From positions 1 through 20,982 of IMG/VR virus record IMGVR_UViG_3300028394_000360: a DNA stretch of 20,982 bases; one strand, 5' to 3'. The translations under genes were made by a program, and so were the position numbers. Within the stretch, counting starts at the first letter, position 1, and the number at the start of each line of letters is the position of its first letter. This document shows positions 15,936-20,345 of the stretch, piece after piece. This stretch comes from a virus. The notes beneath the pieces were generated by a model, which was given only the letters and a program-made list of their open reading frames with translations, was not told the origin of the DNA and did no database searches.

Positions 15936-16143
15936 CGCTATGCCCGCCAGCCCAGCCCGCCAGCCACCCGCGTACGCCACCAGCCCGCGCCACAGCCCCG
16001 CGCACACCGCGCCCCACACTCACACCCACCCAGACCCGCACAGCCCCACACAGCCCGCCCCAGCCATTCGCCCACAGTCACACCCGCAAGCACCCAGACC
16101 ACCGCCGACCGACTGCCCCGCCGACCGACCCGCCCGCCAGCCA
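15936..16143. other. Gene-free C-rich tract with G-quadruplex motif on minus strand
   Basis: Low-complexity CAGCCC/CACCC DNA, nearly all C and A on the plus strand. Minus-strand positions 16061-16035 carry four G runs of 3-4 bases with loops of 1, 6 and 6 nt, which fits the canonical G-quadruplex pattern. The Pro/His-rich open frame on plus and the Gly/Arg-rich one on minus are composition artefacts. Confidence 0.55.
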
Positions 16144-16161
16144 CTCAAAAAACATACACTT
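16144..16161 (-). repeat. Junction repeat copy 1 (AAGTGTATGTTTTTTGAG)
   Basis: First of seven copies of an 18-bp sequence found only between transcription units. It lies after the terminator of the 96-aa gene and before the promoter of the WGR gene, reading towards lower coordinates (opposite to both flanking genes). Position 8 is T. Confidence 0.9.
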
Positions 16162-16239
16162 TTGTCGGACTGACAAACCCACCGCCCACCGCACGAAACC
16201 TGGCATAAAAAAGTTTTTTGACCAATTTGTCGTTTTGGC

Positions 16240-16267
16240 TTGCGAATTGGTAAATGTGTGATAGAGT
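16240..16267 (+). promoter_or_regulatory. Sigma70-type promoter of the WGR-protein gene
   Basis: TTGCGA (16240-16245), 16-nt spacer, TAGAGT (16262-16267). Upstream DNA is A/T-rich (AAAAAAGTTTTTT, a short palindrome at about 16207-16219), possibly an UP-like element. Confidence 0.65.
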
Positions 16268-16278
16268 GAACTTACAAG

Positions 16279-16292
16279 CGGGGGAAACCCCG
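16279..16292 (+). promoter_or_regulatory. GNRA-capped hairpin in the leader of the WGR gene
   Basis: CGGGG and CCCCG form a 5-bp stem closed by a GAAA tetraloop, right at the predicted 5' end of the mRNA. It is likely a stability element or protein-binding hairpin. Confidence 0.45.
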
Positions 16293-16319
16293 ACAAACTA
16301 AAAAGGGAAGAAGGACAAA

Positions 16320-16559
16320 ATGACGAAAACGGTTCTCGTCGCTACATCGCAAGGTGAGCGCGGACAAGACGGCAAGAAGAAGATTTACGAGATTGTCGTC
16401 GAAGGCAACACCGTCACTCTGATGTGGGGCAAGGCAGAAGAAGCCCGCCGTCAGACCAAGCGCGAGTGGTTCACCAGCAACTCATTCGCCCAGATGTTCG
16501 CAAACGAAAAGAAGTGGGAAAAGGTAAACAAAGGCTACACCGTAGCGTTCACCGCCTAA
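16320..16559 (+). CDS. WGR-domain-like protein, 79 aa
   Basis: Almost the whole protein matches the layout of a WGR domain: KKIYEIVVEGNTVTLMWGKAEE, a middle region with RQTKREWF, an FAQMFANEKKWEKVNKGYT helix, and a final strand. The signature tripeptide reads WGK here. WGR domains bind nucleic acid ends or act as accessory domains in DNA-repair proteins (PARP-type) and occur alone in phages and plasmids. ATG at 16320 has AAGGA 4 nt upstream. Monocistronic: own promoter at 16240, own terminator at 16572, and junction repeats on both sides. Role in the phage unknown; a DNA-binding or PARP-pathway-interfering role is conceivable but not shown. Confidence 0.8.
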   Translation: MTKTVLVATSQGERGQDGKKKIYEIVVEGNTVTLMWGKAEEARRQTKREWFTSNSFAQMFANEKKWEKVNKGYTVAFTA

Positions 16560-16571
16560 CCCCCCGAGAAG

Positions 16572-16597
16572 CCCCCCGCCAAGCGCGGGGGGTTTTT
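16572..16597 (+). terminator. Rho-independent terminator of the WGR gene
   Basis: CCCCCCGC (16572-16579) pairs with GCGGGGGG (16585-16592) around a 5-nt loop, followed by TTTTT. It begins 13 nt after the stop codon. Confidence 0.85.
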
Positions 16598-16645
16598 CGT
16601 TGTCCGCGCACCGCCCGCGACGCCGAGAAAAATCACCGCGTCCAA

Positions 16646-16663
16646 AAGTGTACGTTTTTTGAG
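16646..16663 (+). repeat. Junction repeat copy 2 (AAGTGTACGTTTTTTGAG)
   Basis: Lies 48 nt after the terminator of the WGR gene and 59 nt before the -35 of the next gene, same direction as both genes. The variable position 8 is C here. Confidence 0.9.
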
Positions 16664-16694
16664 TAGCACCCCGCGACCGACACCGCGCCACCGA

Positions 16695-16712
16695 GCGCGA
16701 CACTCCCGAGAT
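16695..16712 (+). repeat. 18-bp element upstream of plus-strand promoter, copy 2
   Basis: GCGCGACACTCCCGAGAT, 17 of 18 identical to 15438-15455, ending 10 nt before the -35 at 16723. Confidence 0.6.
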
Positions 16713-16722
16713 GAGAAAATAC

Positions 16723-16751
16723 TTGATAATTCCAACAACCCCTGGTAGATT
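16723..16751 (+). promoter_or_regulatory. Sigma70-type promoter of the 55-aa Cys4 gene (plus strand)
   Basis: TTGATA (16723-16728), 17-nt spacer, TAGATT (16746-16751). Leader of about 30 nt. Confidence 0.7.
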
Positions 16752-16788
16752 TCTATTAGCAAGAAAACACCACGACGAAAGGTACAAA

Positions 16789-16956
16789 ATGGACACCTAC
16801 GACAACTACTACGACGCCTGCGGTTGCGGGTTCAGCGGGCGCGTCCCCGCCGAAAACATCTACACCGAGCGTTACGACGAAACGGGCGAGGACTTGGTTT
16901 CTTGGGTCTGCGCCGACTGCGACGCAACGCACCAGACGCCGTACGCACTCGCGTAA
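16789..16956 (+). CDS. Cys4 zinc-ribbon-like mini-protein, 55 aa
   Basis: ATG at 16789 with AAAGG 6 nt upstream. A longer in-frame start near 16711 is rejected because it would read through the promoter. Four cysteines in two close pairs, C11-G-C13 and C41-A-D-C44, separated by an acidic, Tyr-rich stretch, suggest a small zinc-binding fold. It resembles small phage proteins annotated only as hypothetical. Monocistronic: promoter 16723, terminator 16971, junction repeats on both sides. Confidence 0.78.
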   Translation: MDTYDNYYDACGCGFSGRVPAENIYTERYDETGEDLVSWVCADCDATHQTPYALA

Positions 16957-16970
16957 GCGCCAAAAGCAGA

Positions 16971-16997
16971 CGCCCCGCAACCGACGCGGGGCGTTTT
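16971..16997 (+). terminator. Rho-independent terminator of the plus-strand 55-aa gene
   Basis: CGCCCCGC (16971-16978) pairs with GCGGGGCG (16986-16993) around a 7-nt loop, followed by TTTT. It faces the convergent terL stop at 17047. Confidence 0.8.
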
Positions 16998-17026
16998 GCT
17001 TTGCGTCCGTTCCGACGCGCTTTTGA

Positions 17027-17044
17027 AAGTGTAGGTTTTTTGAG
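17027..17044 (+). repeat. Junction repeat copy 3 (AAGTGTAGGTTTTTTGAG)
   Basis: Lies between two convergent units: 29 nt after the terminator of the plus-strand Cys4 gene and 2 nt from the terL stop codon at 17047. Confidence 0.9.
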
Positions 17045-17046
17045 CG

Positions 17047-18456
17047 CTACCGCGAGCCGAACAACCGCCCGCCCGTTCGCCCACCGCGTCCAAGCGTGAT
17101 GCGCTTTCCCGCCACCGAGCGAGCCGTAATGTTCCCGCCCAAGAAACCAGCGGGGGGCTTGATGAGCAACGCCGTAAGCGCGTGAACAAGCGCGTCCACA
17201 CGGTCTGGGGATTTGCCCTCGCCCGGTATCCACGACGTCATCTGACTTTCGAGTTCAGCAATAAAACCAATATGGTGAACGCGCCCTTGTTCATACGCGA
17301 GCGTAATCGGTTCTGCCCTCAACGCTTTTCCGTACTTCGAGTGAACTTCCAATACTTGGATTGTCGGGTCGATTGTTTGGATTGCGTTCCGCACGAGCGC
17401 ACCACCTTGATTGACTTCCGCAACGACGGGGCAACCCCACTTGCGAGCCATTGCCACAACCCGTTGCGCCCACACCGTAGGTGAGCCAAGTACCGACGCG
17501 TCTTCGAGTACCCACGATTGACGCTTGTAAAGGTCACGTTCACTTGTTGACGCGACAACGATAATCCCACACTCATCTCGCGGGTTCTCTGCCACCGACG
17601 GGTCGACGCCGATTACGCGCAACGGTACACCCGACGGCATACTGTTCTGTCTGTGGTTCTCAATGAGTTCATCTGTCCACAACGCGCCCTCAACCGAGTC
17701 CAGCATCTCACCATAAAGTTCTTGACGAGCCAACCGCGTACCCGCGTAGACGCCCGTGATTGCTTCCATATACGCACCCGACAAGTTACCCGCGTTGTCC
17801 ATTGTCGAACCGCGTGATATCCAGATTTTCTTGCCCGCTTCTTTTTCCGCGATTAGGTCGTACAAAACTTTTACGCGCTTCGGCGTTGTCGTCGCAAAGA
17901 TTTGCGGGTTGCTTCCCAAACGAGTAGCGACGCGCAAGTTATCCCACGACGTCATTCCCGCAGCGTCTGGCGTCTGACGCCACGCTGCCAATTCATCTGC
18001 CCACGAGTAATGTGCTTGGACACCACGCAAGGAGTCTGGTTCATCTGCCGTTGCGAGCAACGCCGTGTTCCCATTTGGCCAGGTCAGTCGTCGCTTCGAC
18101 GGTTCATACAAAGGTCGTTCCGACGGCGGGGTGACATTCAGAATTCCCGAATCGCCCTCAACGATAACGTCACGAACGTCCGCTGCGGTACGAGCAACTA
18201 AAAGAAAACGCAAACGCCCTTGCGAACTGTCCTTCGCTTTTTCACGAACCCACTCTGCCGCAGCGCGGGTCTTGCCCGCACCACGTCCACCGAGATAAAG
18301 TCCGACGTTCCACGAAACGTCCATTGGTGGTCGTTGTTCGGGTCGTCCCCAGAACTGCCAGTCCCATAAAAGATTGTCGGGGTCAATACCCGCGAGTGCT
18401 TCCGCTTTCTCCCCTTCGGGGAGTTCAGAAATGATTTGCGCGAGTGACTTTGCCAT
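17047..18456 (-). CDS. terL: Terminase large subunit (ATPase-nuclease)
   Basis: 469 residues, normal for a phage large terminase, the motor that cuts and packages DNA into the prohead through the portal. ATPase: Walker A GGRGAGKT (56-63), Walker B ending HYSWADE with the catalytic Glu at 155, and coupling motif TTTPKR (189-194). Nuclease: VIGVDPS (Asp 285), AEVNQGG (Glu 347) and SPDRVDAL (Asp 421). All key residues are present. The start is the ATG ending at 18456: TATGAT lies exactly 6 nt upstream and GGA 4 nt upstream. A longer frame to 18519 would translate the junction repeat and lacks support. terL stands as its own unit between two junction repeats, about 2.4 kb and three opposite-strand genes away from the portal operon; no recognisable small terminase is adjacent, though the two-HTH proteins are candidates. 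Confidence 0.95.
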   Translation of the reverse strand: MAKSLAQIISELPEGEKAEALAGIDPDNLLWDWQFWGRPEQRPPMDVSWNVGLYLGGRGAGKTRAAAEWVREKAKDSSQGRLRFLLVARTAADVRDVIVEGDSGILNVTPPSERPLYEPSKRRLTWPNGNTALLATADEPDSLRGVQAHYSWADELAAWRQTPDAAGMTSWDNLRVATRLGSNPQIFATTTPKRVKVLYDLIAEKEAGKKIWISRGSTMDNAGNLSGAYMEAITGVYAGTRLARQELYGEMLDSVEGALWTDELIENHRQNSMPSGVPLRVIGVDPSVAENPRDECGIIVVASTSERDLYKRQSWVLEDASVLGSPTVWAQRVVAMARKWGCPVVAEVNQGGALVRNAIQTIDPTIQVLEVHSKYGKALRAEPITLAYEQGRVHHIGFIAELESQMTSWIPGEGKSPDRVDALVHALTALLIKPPAGFLGGNITARSVAGKRITLGRGGRTGGRLFGSR

Positions 18457-18462
18457 TGTTCC

Positions 18463-18468
18463 ATCATA
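18463..18468 (-). promoter_or_regulatory. Extended -10 box of terL, abutting junction repeat 4
   Basis: TGGTATGAT on the minus strand is an extended -10 (TG-N-TATGAT). It starts 3 nt after repeat copy 4, whose 5' end occupies the -35 position at a 17-nt spacing. The ATG follows after 6 nt, predicting a leaderless message. Confidence 0.6.
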
Positions 18469-18471
18469 CCA

Positions 18472-18489
18472 CTCAAAAAACCTACACTT
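18472..18489 (-). repeat. Junction repeat copy 4 (AAGTGTAGGTTTTTTGAG), inside the terL promoter
   Basis: Lies 21 nt after the T-tract of the upstream unit's terminator and 3 nt before the extended -10 of terL, in the direction of terL. It is the only copy that forms part of a promoter. Confidence 0.9.
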
Positions 18490-18510
18490 CTGTCGAAGCC
18501 AAGACGCACG

Positions 18511-18540
18511 GCAAAACAAAAACCCCCGCCGAAGCGGGGG
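18511..18540 (-). terminator. Rho-independent terminator after the two-TM gene
   Basis: On the minus strand CCCCCGC (18540-18534), TTCG loop, GCGGGGG (18529-18523), then TTTTTGTTTT. It lies 14 nt after the stop codon. Confidence 0.88.
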
Positions 18541-18554
18541 CTTTGTGTTCGGGC

Positions 18555-18794
18555 TTACCCGCGTGAGCGAGCGTAGCGGGGTCGGTTGTAGGTGACGGCG
18601 TTCCAGCCGAGCAAGGCAAACCCAATGCCGTATGCCCAGATGGCTTCCCAGAGTGCCATTCCGCCGAGGTAGAACGAAAAATTCTCGTTGTAACGAACGG
18701 CGTCGGCAATGATGTAGAGCGAGATGTAAACCGCGACACCAAACGAGATAAGAGCAAAGGTGGCGCGGGTCTTGCGTGCTGTGTTTGTATTCAT
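18555..18794 (-). CDS. Small two-TM membrane protein, 79 aa
   Basis: Starts at the ATG ending at 18794; a TTG 6 nt upstream is not needed. The basic N-terminus (NTNTARKTR) is followed by two hydrophobic helices, about 12-31 (FALISFGVAVYISLYIIA) and 42-67 (LGGMALWEAIWAYGIGFALL), and a basic tail (YNRPRYARSRG), suggesting an N-in/C-in hairpin in the cell membrane. Family not recognised. Its promoter (TTGACA-N17-TAGACT) lies partly inside the 3' end of the upstream 59-aa gene and its -10 is exactly 6 nt before the ATG, so a leaderless message is expected. It could be a holin-like or superinfection-related protein, but no neighbour supports lysis. Confidence 0.8.
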   Translation of the reverse strand: MNTNTARKTRATFALISFGVAVYISLYIIADAVRYNENFSFYLGGMALWEAIWAYGIGFALLGWNAVTYNRPRYARSRG

Positions 18795-18800
18795 AATCAA

Positions 18801-18829
18801 AGTCTACCAGACTACTTTATCTTTGTCAA
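18801..18829 (-). promoter_or_regulatory. Sigma70-type promoter of the two-TM gene, leaderless
   Basis: TTGACA (18829-18824), 17-nt spacer, TAGACT (18806-18801), then 6 nt to the ATG. A near-consensus promoter whose -35 lies inside the coding end of the 59-aa gene. Confidence 0.8.
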
Positions 18830-18991
18830 GTCAATTGGCTCGTAACCGAGAGCGTGTCCGATTTCGATACCATTCTTCCGCGCGTAAATGCGAGCGTTCA
18901 CGAGCGAGTTGGACGTGATTTTTACTGTGTCGAATTCGAGTGCCGTAGTACCGAGCGCCTCGAACTCAAATGTATATGCGTTGTTTGTCAT
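18812..18991 (-). CDS. Unrecognised small protein, 59 aa
   Basis: A frame just under 60 codons, starting MTNNAYTFEFEALG and ending EPIDLTKIK. It is supported by a near-consensus promoter (TTGACA-N17-TACTTT) placed exactly 6 nt before the ATG, by the junction repeat upstream, and by the second promoter tucked into its 3' end. The N-terminal half looks strand-rich (TFEFEA, LEFDTVKI), the C-terminal half holds a short helix (VNARIYARKNGIEIGHAL). No family recognised. It lies 17 nt upstream of the two-TM gene in the same direction and shares its terminator, so the two probably form one unit with an internal promoter. Confidence 0.72.
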   Translation of the reverse strand: MTNNAYTFEFEALGTTALEFDTVKITSNSLVNARIYARKNGIEIGHALGYEPIDLTKIK

Positions 18992-18997
18992 CTCATC

Positions 18998-19026
18998 AAA
19001 GTATCAAGTCACATTGGAGTTGTCAA
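18998..19026 (-). promoter_or_regulatory. Sigma70-type promoter of the 59-aa gene, leaderless
   Basis: TTGACA (19026-19021), 17-nt spacer, TACTTT (19003-18998), 6 nt to the ATG at 18991. Confidence 0.8.
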
Positions 19027-19061
19027 GCAACCAGACTTGCGTGTCGCCCTTCTCCCCGCGA

Positions 19062-19079
19062 CTCAAAAAACCTACACTT
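19062..19079 (-). repeat. Junction repeat copy 5 (AAGTGTAGGTTTTTTGAG)
   Basis: Lies 21 nt after the T-tract of the preceding terminator and 35 nt before the -35 of the 59-aa gene, in the direction of transcription. Confidence 0.9.
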
Positions 19080-19100
19080 TCACCCCAGCCGACGCCGAGC

Positions 19101-19131
19101 AAAAGAAAACCCCCCGCCCGAAGGCGAGGGG
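19101..19131 (-). terminator. Rho-independent terminator of the minus-strand 55-aa Cys gene
   Basis: Minus-strand stem CCCC-T-CGCC / GGCG-G-GGGG with TTCG loop (19131-19110, one mismatch), then TTTTCTTTT. It begins 14 nt after the stop. Confidence 0.82.
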
Positions 19132-19145
19132 TTGTGGGGGAAGAC

Positions 19146-19313
19146 TTAGTAGTCTTCGCGCGGGTCGTACCCGCCTGCCCCACGCGCCACATTGTGGCAC
19201 GGAAGACAGCGTTCCACGGGGTCGCCCGCGTGGAAGAACAGCACGGGGGAAAAGTCCCCGCATGCCTCGCACTCGCGCTCGCGAGTGAAGGGGTTTTCGT
19301 CGAGGTCGAACAC
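19146..19313 (-). CDS. Cys4 HNH/zinc-finger-like mini-protein, 55 aa
   Basis: The start is the GTG ending at 19313, because AAAGGA lies 7 nt upstream and the predicted transcript starts near 19336; a longer frame to 19352 would begin inside the -10. Two CxxC pairs, ECEACGDF (C15, C18) and ERCLPCHN (C36, C39), followed by His, form a small treble-clef or zinc-ribbon-like fold similar to the metal-binding half of HNH-type proteins ('C..C....C..C'), but no HNH catalytic His-Asn-His set is present. Acidic C-terminus (GGYDPREDY). Monocistronic with promoter, terminator and flanking junction repeats. Confidence 0.75.
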   Translation of the reverse strand: MFDLDENPFTRERECEACGDFSPVLFFHAGDPVERCLPCHNVARGAGGYDPREDY

Positions 19314-19342
19314 GAGAAAATCCTTTCGGTTGGTGGAACACC

Positions 19343-19371
19343 AGACTAACACACATCACACACAAAGTCAA
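19343..19371 (-). promoter_or_regulatory. Sigma70-type promoter of the minus-strand 55-aa gene
   Basis: TTGACT (19371-19366), 17-nt spacer, TAGTCT (19348-19343). The spacer end and -10 (GATGTGTGTTAGTCTG) are nearly identical to the promoter at 19975-20003. Confidence 0.82.
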
Positions 19372-19402
19372 GTGACAACGCACCGCGCACACCCGCGCTG
19401 GG

Positions 19403-19420
19403 AAGTGTATGTTTTTTGAG
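19403..19420 (+). repeat. Junction repeat copy 6 (AAGTGTATGTTTTTTGAG)
   Basis: Lies 21 nt from the T-tract of the terminator on its right and 31 nt from the -35 at 19371, reading opposite to both flanking genes. Position 8 is T. Confidence 0.9.
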
Positions 19421-19441
19421 TCCCCCGCGCGACGCGCCCCG

Positions 19442-19473
19442 CACAAAAAAAGAAACCCCGCCCGAAGGCGGGG
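19442..19473 (-). terminator. Rho-independent terminator of the DUF6011-like gene
   Basis: Minus-strand CCCCGCC (19473-19467), TTCG loop, GGCGGGG (19462-19456), then TTTCTTTTTTT. Confidence 0.88.
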
Positions 19474-19485
19474 CTTCCTTTCGAG

Positions 19486-19938
19486 TTACACTCGGCGGGC
19501 GCACACCGGGCCGATACCCGCTTCGACGGACTTCGGGTCGGTGAGGAACGCGCTACACACACAGCAGATACCCGTTTCCACGCCCCACGCTTTCGCGTCT
19601 GCGAGCGTCATACGGTCGTCGGCGGTGAGCAAACGCATTGCGCCCGACTCAAAGACGAACGTGTTGTTCGCCCAATCGAGTTTCTTGGCGTACAAACGTC
19701 CGCTCTCACGCGAACGCTGAACGCGGTAAATGTCGCCGTTTGCGAGGCGGTACATTCCGAGTTCGAGTTCGACGAACGAAACCCGCGAGGCGGGCTTGGG
19801 CATTGCGAGCAAAAACTCAATGAGTTCGCTCGCTTCGCGGACGGTCAAGCCAGCGGGGTTGCGCTCGGAGAGGTCGTACTCGCGCTCGCTTGCGAGCGTG
19901 TTGAGGAACGAAATCTGGCGGGGGCTTGCGGGGTTCAT
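19486..19938 (-). CDS. DUF6011-like protein with C-terminal Cys motif, 150 aa
   Basis: ATG at 19938 with AAAGGA 6 nt upstream. The C-terminus reads GICCVCSAFLTDPKSVEAG followed by IGPVCARRV, matching the 'GiC..CG..LtdpeSv..GiGP.C' signature of DUF6011-like proteins; C125/C126, C128 and C146 may bind zinc. The N-terminal part (SPRQISFLNTLASERE ... LTVREASELIEFLLAMP) is the helical region often joined to this motif in phage and plasmid proteins, and the middle (about 52-110: YRLANGDIYRVQRSRES...RLLTADDRM) is beta-rich. Function unknown; association with DNA-processing genes is common. Monocistronic. Confidence 0.85.
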   Translation of the reverse strand: MNPASPRQISFLNTLASEREYDLSERNPAGLTVREASELIEFLLAMPKPASRVSFVELELGMYRLANGDIYRVQRSRESGRLYAKKLDWANNTFVFESGAMRLLTADDRMTLADAKAWGVETGICCVCSAFLTDPKSVEAGIGPVCARRV

Positions 19939-19974
19939 CTTGTGTCCTTTCGGTGGTGGGTACTTCGTGCGTTC

Positions 19975-20003
19975 AGTCTAACACACATCTACGACAAACG
20001 CAA
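19975..20003 (-). promoter_or_regulatory. Sigma70-type promoter of the DUF6011-like gene
   Basis: TTGCGT (20003-19998), 17-nt spacer, TAGACT (19980-19975). Leader of about 30 nt containing CCACCGAAAGGA. Confidence 0.78.
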
Positions 20004-20058
20004 GTGCCGACATACCCGCGTGTCGAGGGGGACGCCAGCCGAAGGCGGGGAGCCGGGA

Positions 20059-20076
20059 AAGTGTAGGTTTTTTGAG
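20059..20076 (+). repeat. Junction repeat copy 7 (AAGTGTAGGTTTTTTGAG)
   Basis: Lies 55 nt upstream of the -35 of the DUF6011-like gene and about 104 nt after the terminator of the 32-aa gene, reading opposite to both. The rest of this gap (20077-20180) holds no gene I can support. Confidence 0.9.
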
Positions 20077-20180
20077 CAAGGCGGCTTGCGAAGGCGCAAC
20101 TTCTTATATTCTTCTGCCAATGTAGAATGTGTGTCGTACCTTCGCTTCGCCTCATCTTGTGCTACAATACCCGCGCACAA

Positions 20181-20206
20181 AAAGAAAAACCCCCGCATAG
20201 CGGGGG
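20181..20206 (-). terminator. Rho-independent terminator of the 32-aa micro-gene
   Basis: Minus-strand CCCCCGC (20206-20200), 3-nt loop, GCGGGGG (20196-20190), then TTTTTCTTTTT. It begins 8 nt after the TAA. Confidence 0.88.
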
Positions 20207-20214
20207 CTTCCTTG

Positions 20215-20313
20215 TTACCACCAGACTTCGACGAGAGTCGATTTCTTGGTGAACGGAATGGGAATGTAAATTGCCAGTCCGCGTTGAGCAAAGATTTCCT
20301 TGATGAGTTTCAT
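20215..20313 (-). CDS. 32-residue micro-protein
   Basis: ATG ending at 20313, stop TAA at 20217-20215. The protein begins MKLIKEIFAQRGLAIYI and ends TKKSTLVEVWW: a basic N-terminal helix, an IYIPIP hydrophobic centre and a terminal Trp pair. The frame alone is too short to trust, but it is surrounded by every expected signal at correct distance: promoter TTGACA-N17-TAGAGT at 20374-20346, ribosome site GAGGA 7 nt upstream, and a strong terminator 8 nt downstream. No family recognised. It could be a membrane-active peptide, an inhibitor of a host protein, or a leader peptide without a downstream gene. Confidence 0.7.
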   Translation of the reverse strand: MKLIKEIFAQRGLAIYIPIPFTKKSTLVEVWW

Positions 20314-20345
20314 CTTGGCTTCCTCTCTTTGTAGTTGTCGTACCT

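Noticed and set aside
15938-16173. Pro/His-rich plus frame and Gly/Arg-rich minus frame
   Set aside because: Low-complexity translation of the C-rich tract; no start signals.
18457-18519. N-terminal extension of terL by 21 codons
   Set aside because: It would translate the junction repeat (KCRFFEW), which in other copies is read in other frames. The ATG at 18456 has a correctly placed -10.
18854-19349. Plus-strand frames of 144 and 153 codons and minus frames over the same gaps
   Set aside because: They read through a terminator, a junction repeat and promoters of the minus-strand genes, with no ribosome sites; the two small minus-strand genes explain the region better.
16144-20076. CRISPR array or simple promoter family for the 18-bp repeats
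   Set aside because: Gaps are 324 to over 1400 nt, filled with genes, and orientation is mixed. For promoters, separate -35/-10 pairs exist for every unit except terL.
20150-20167. Plus-strand extended -10 (TGCTACAAT)
   Set aside because: No -35 and no plus-strand gene downstream within the window; it also faces the micro-gene terminator.
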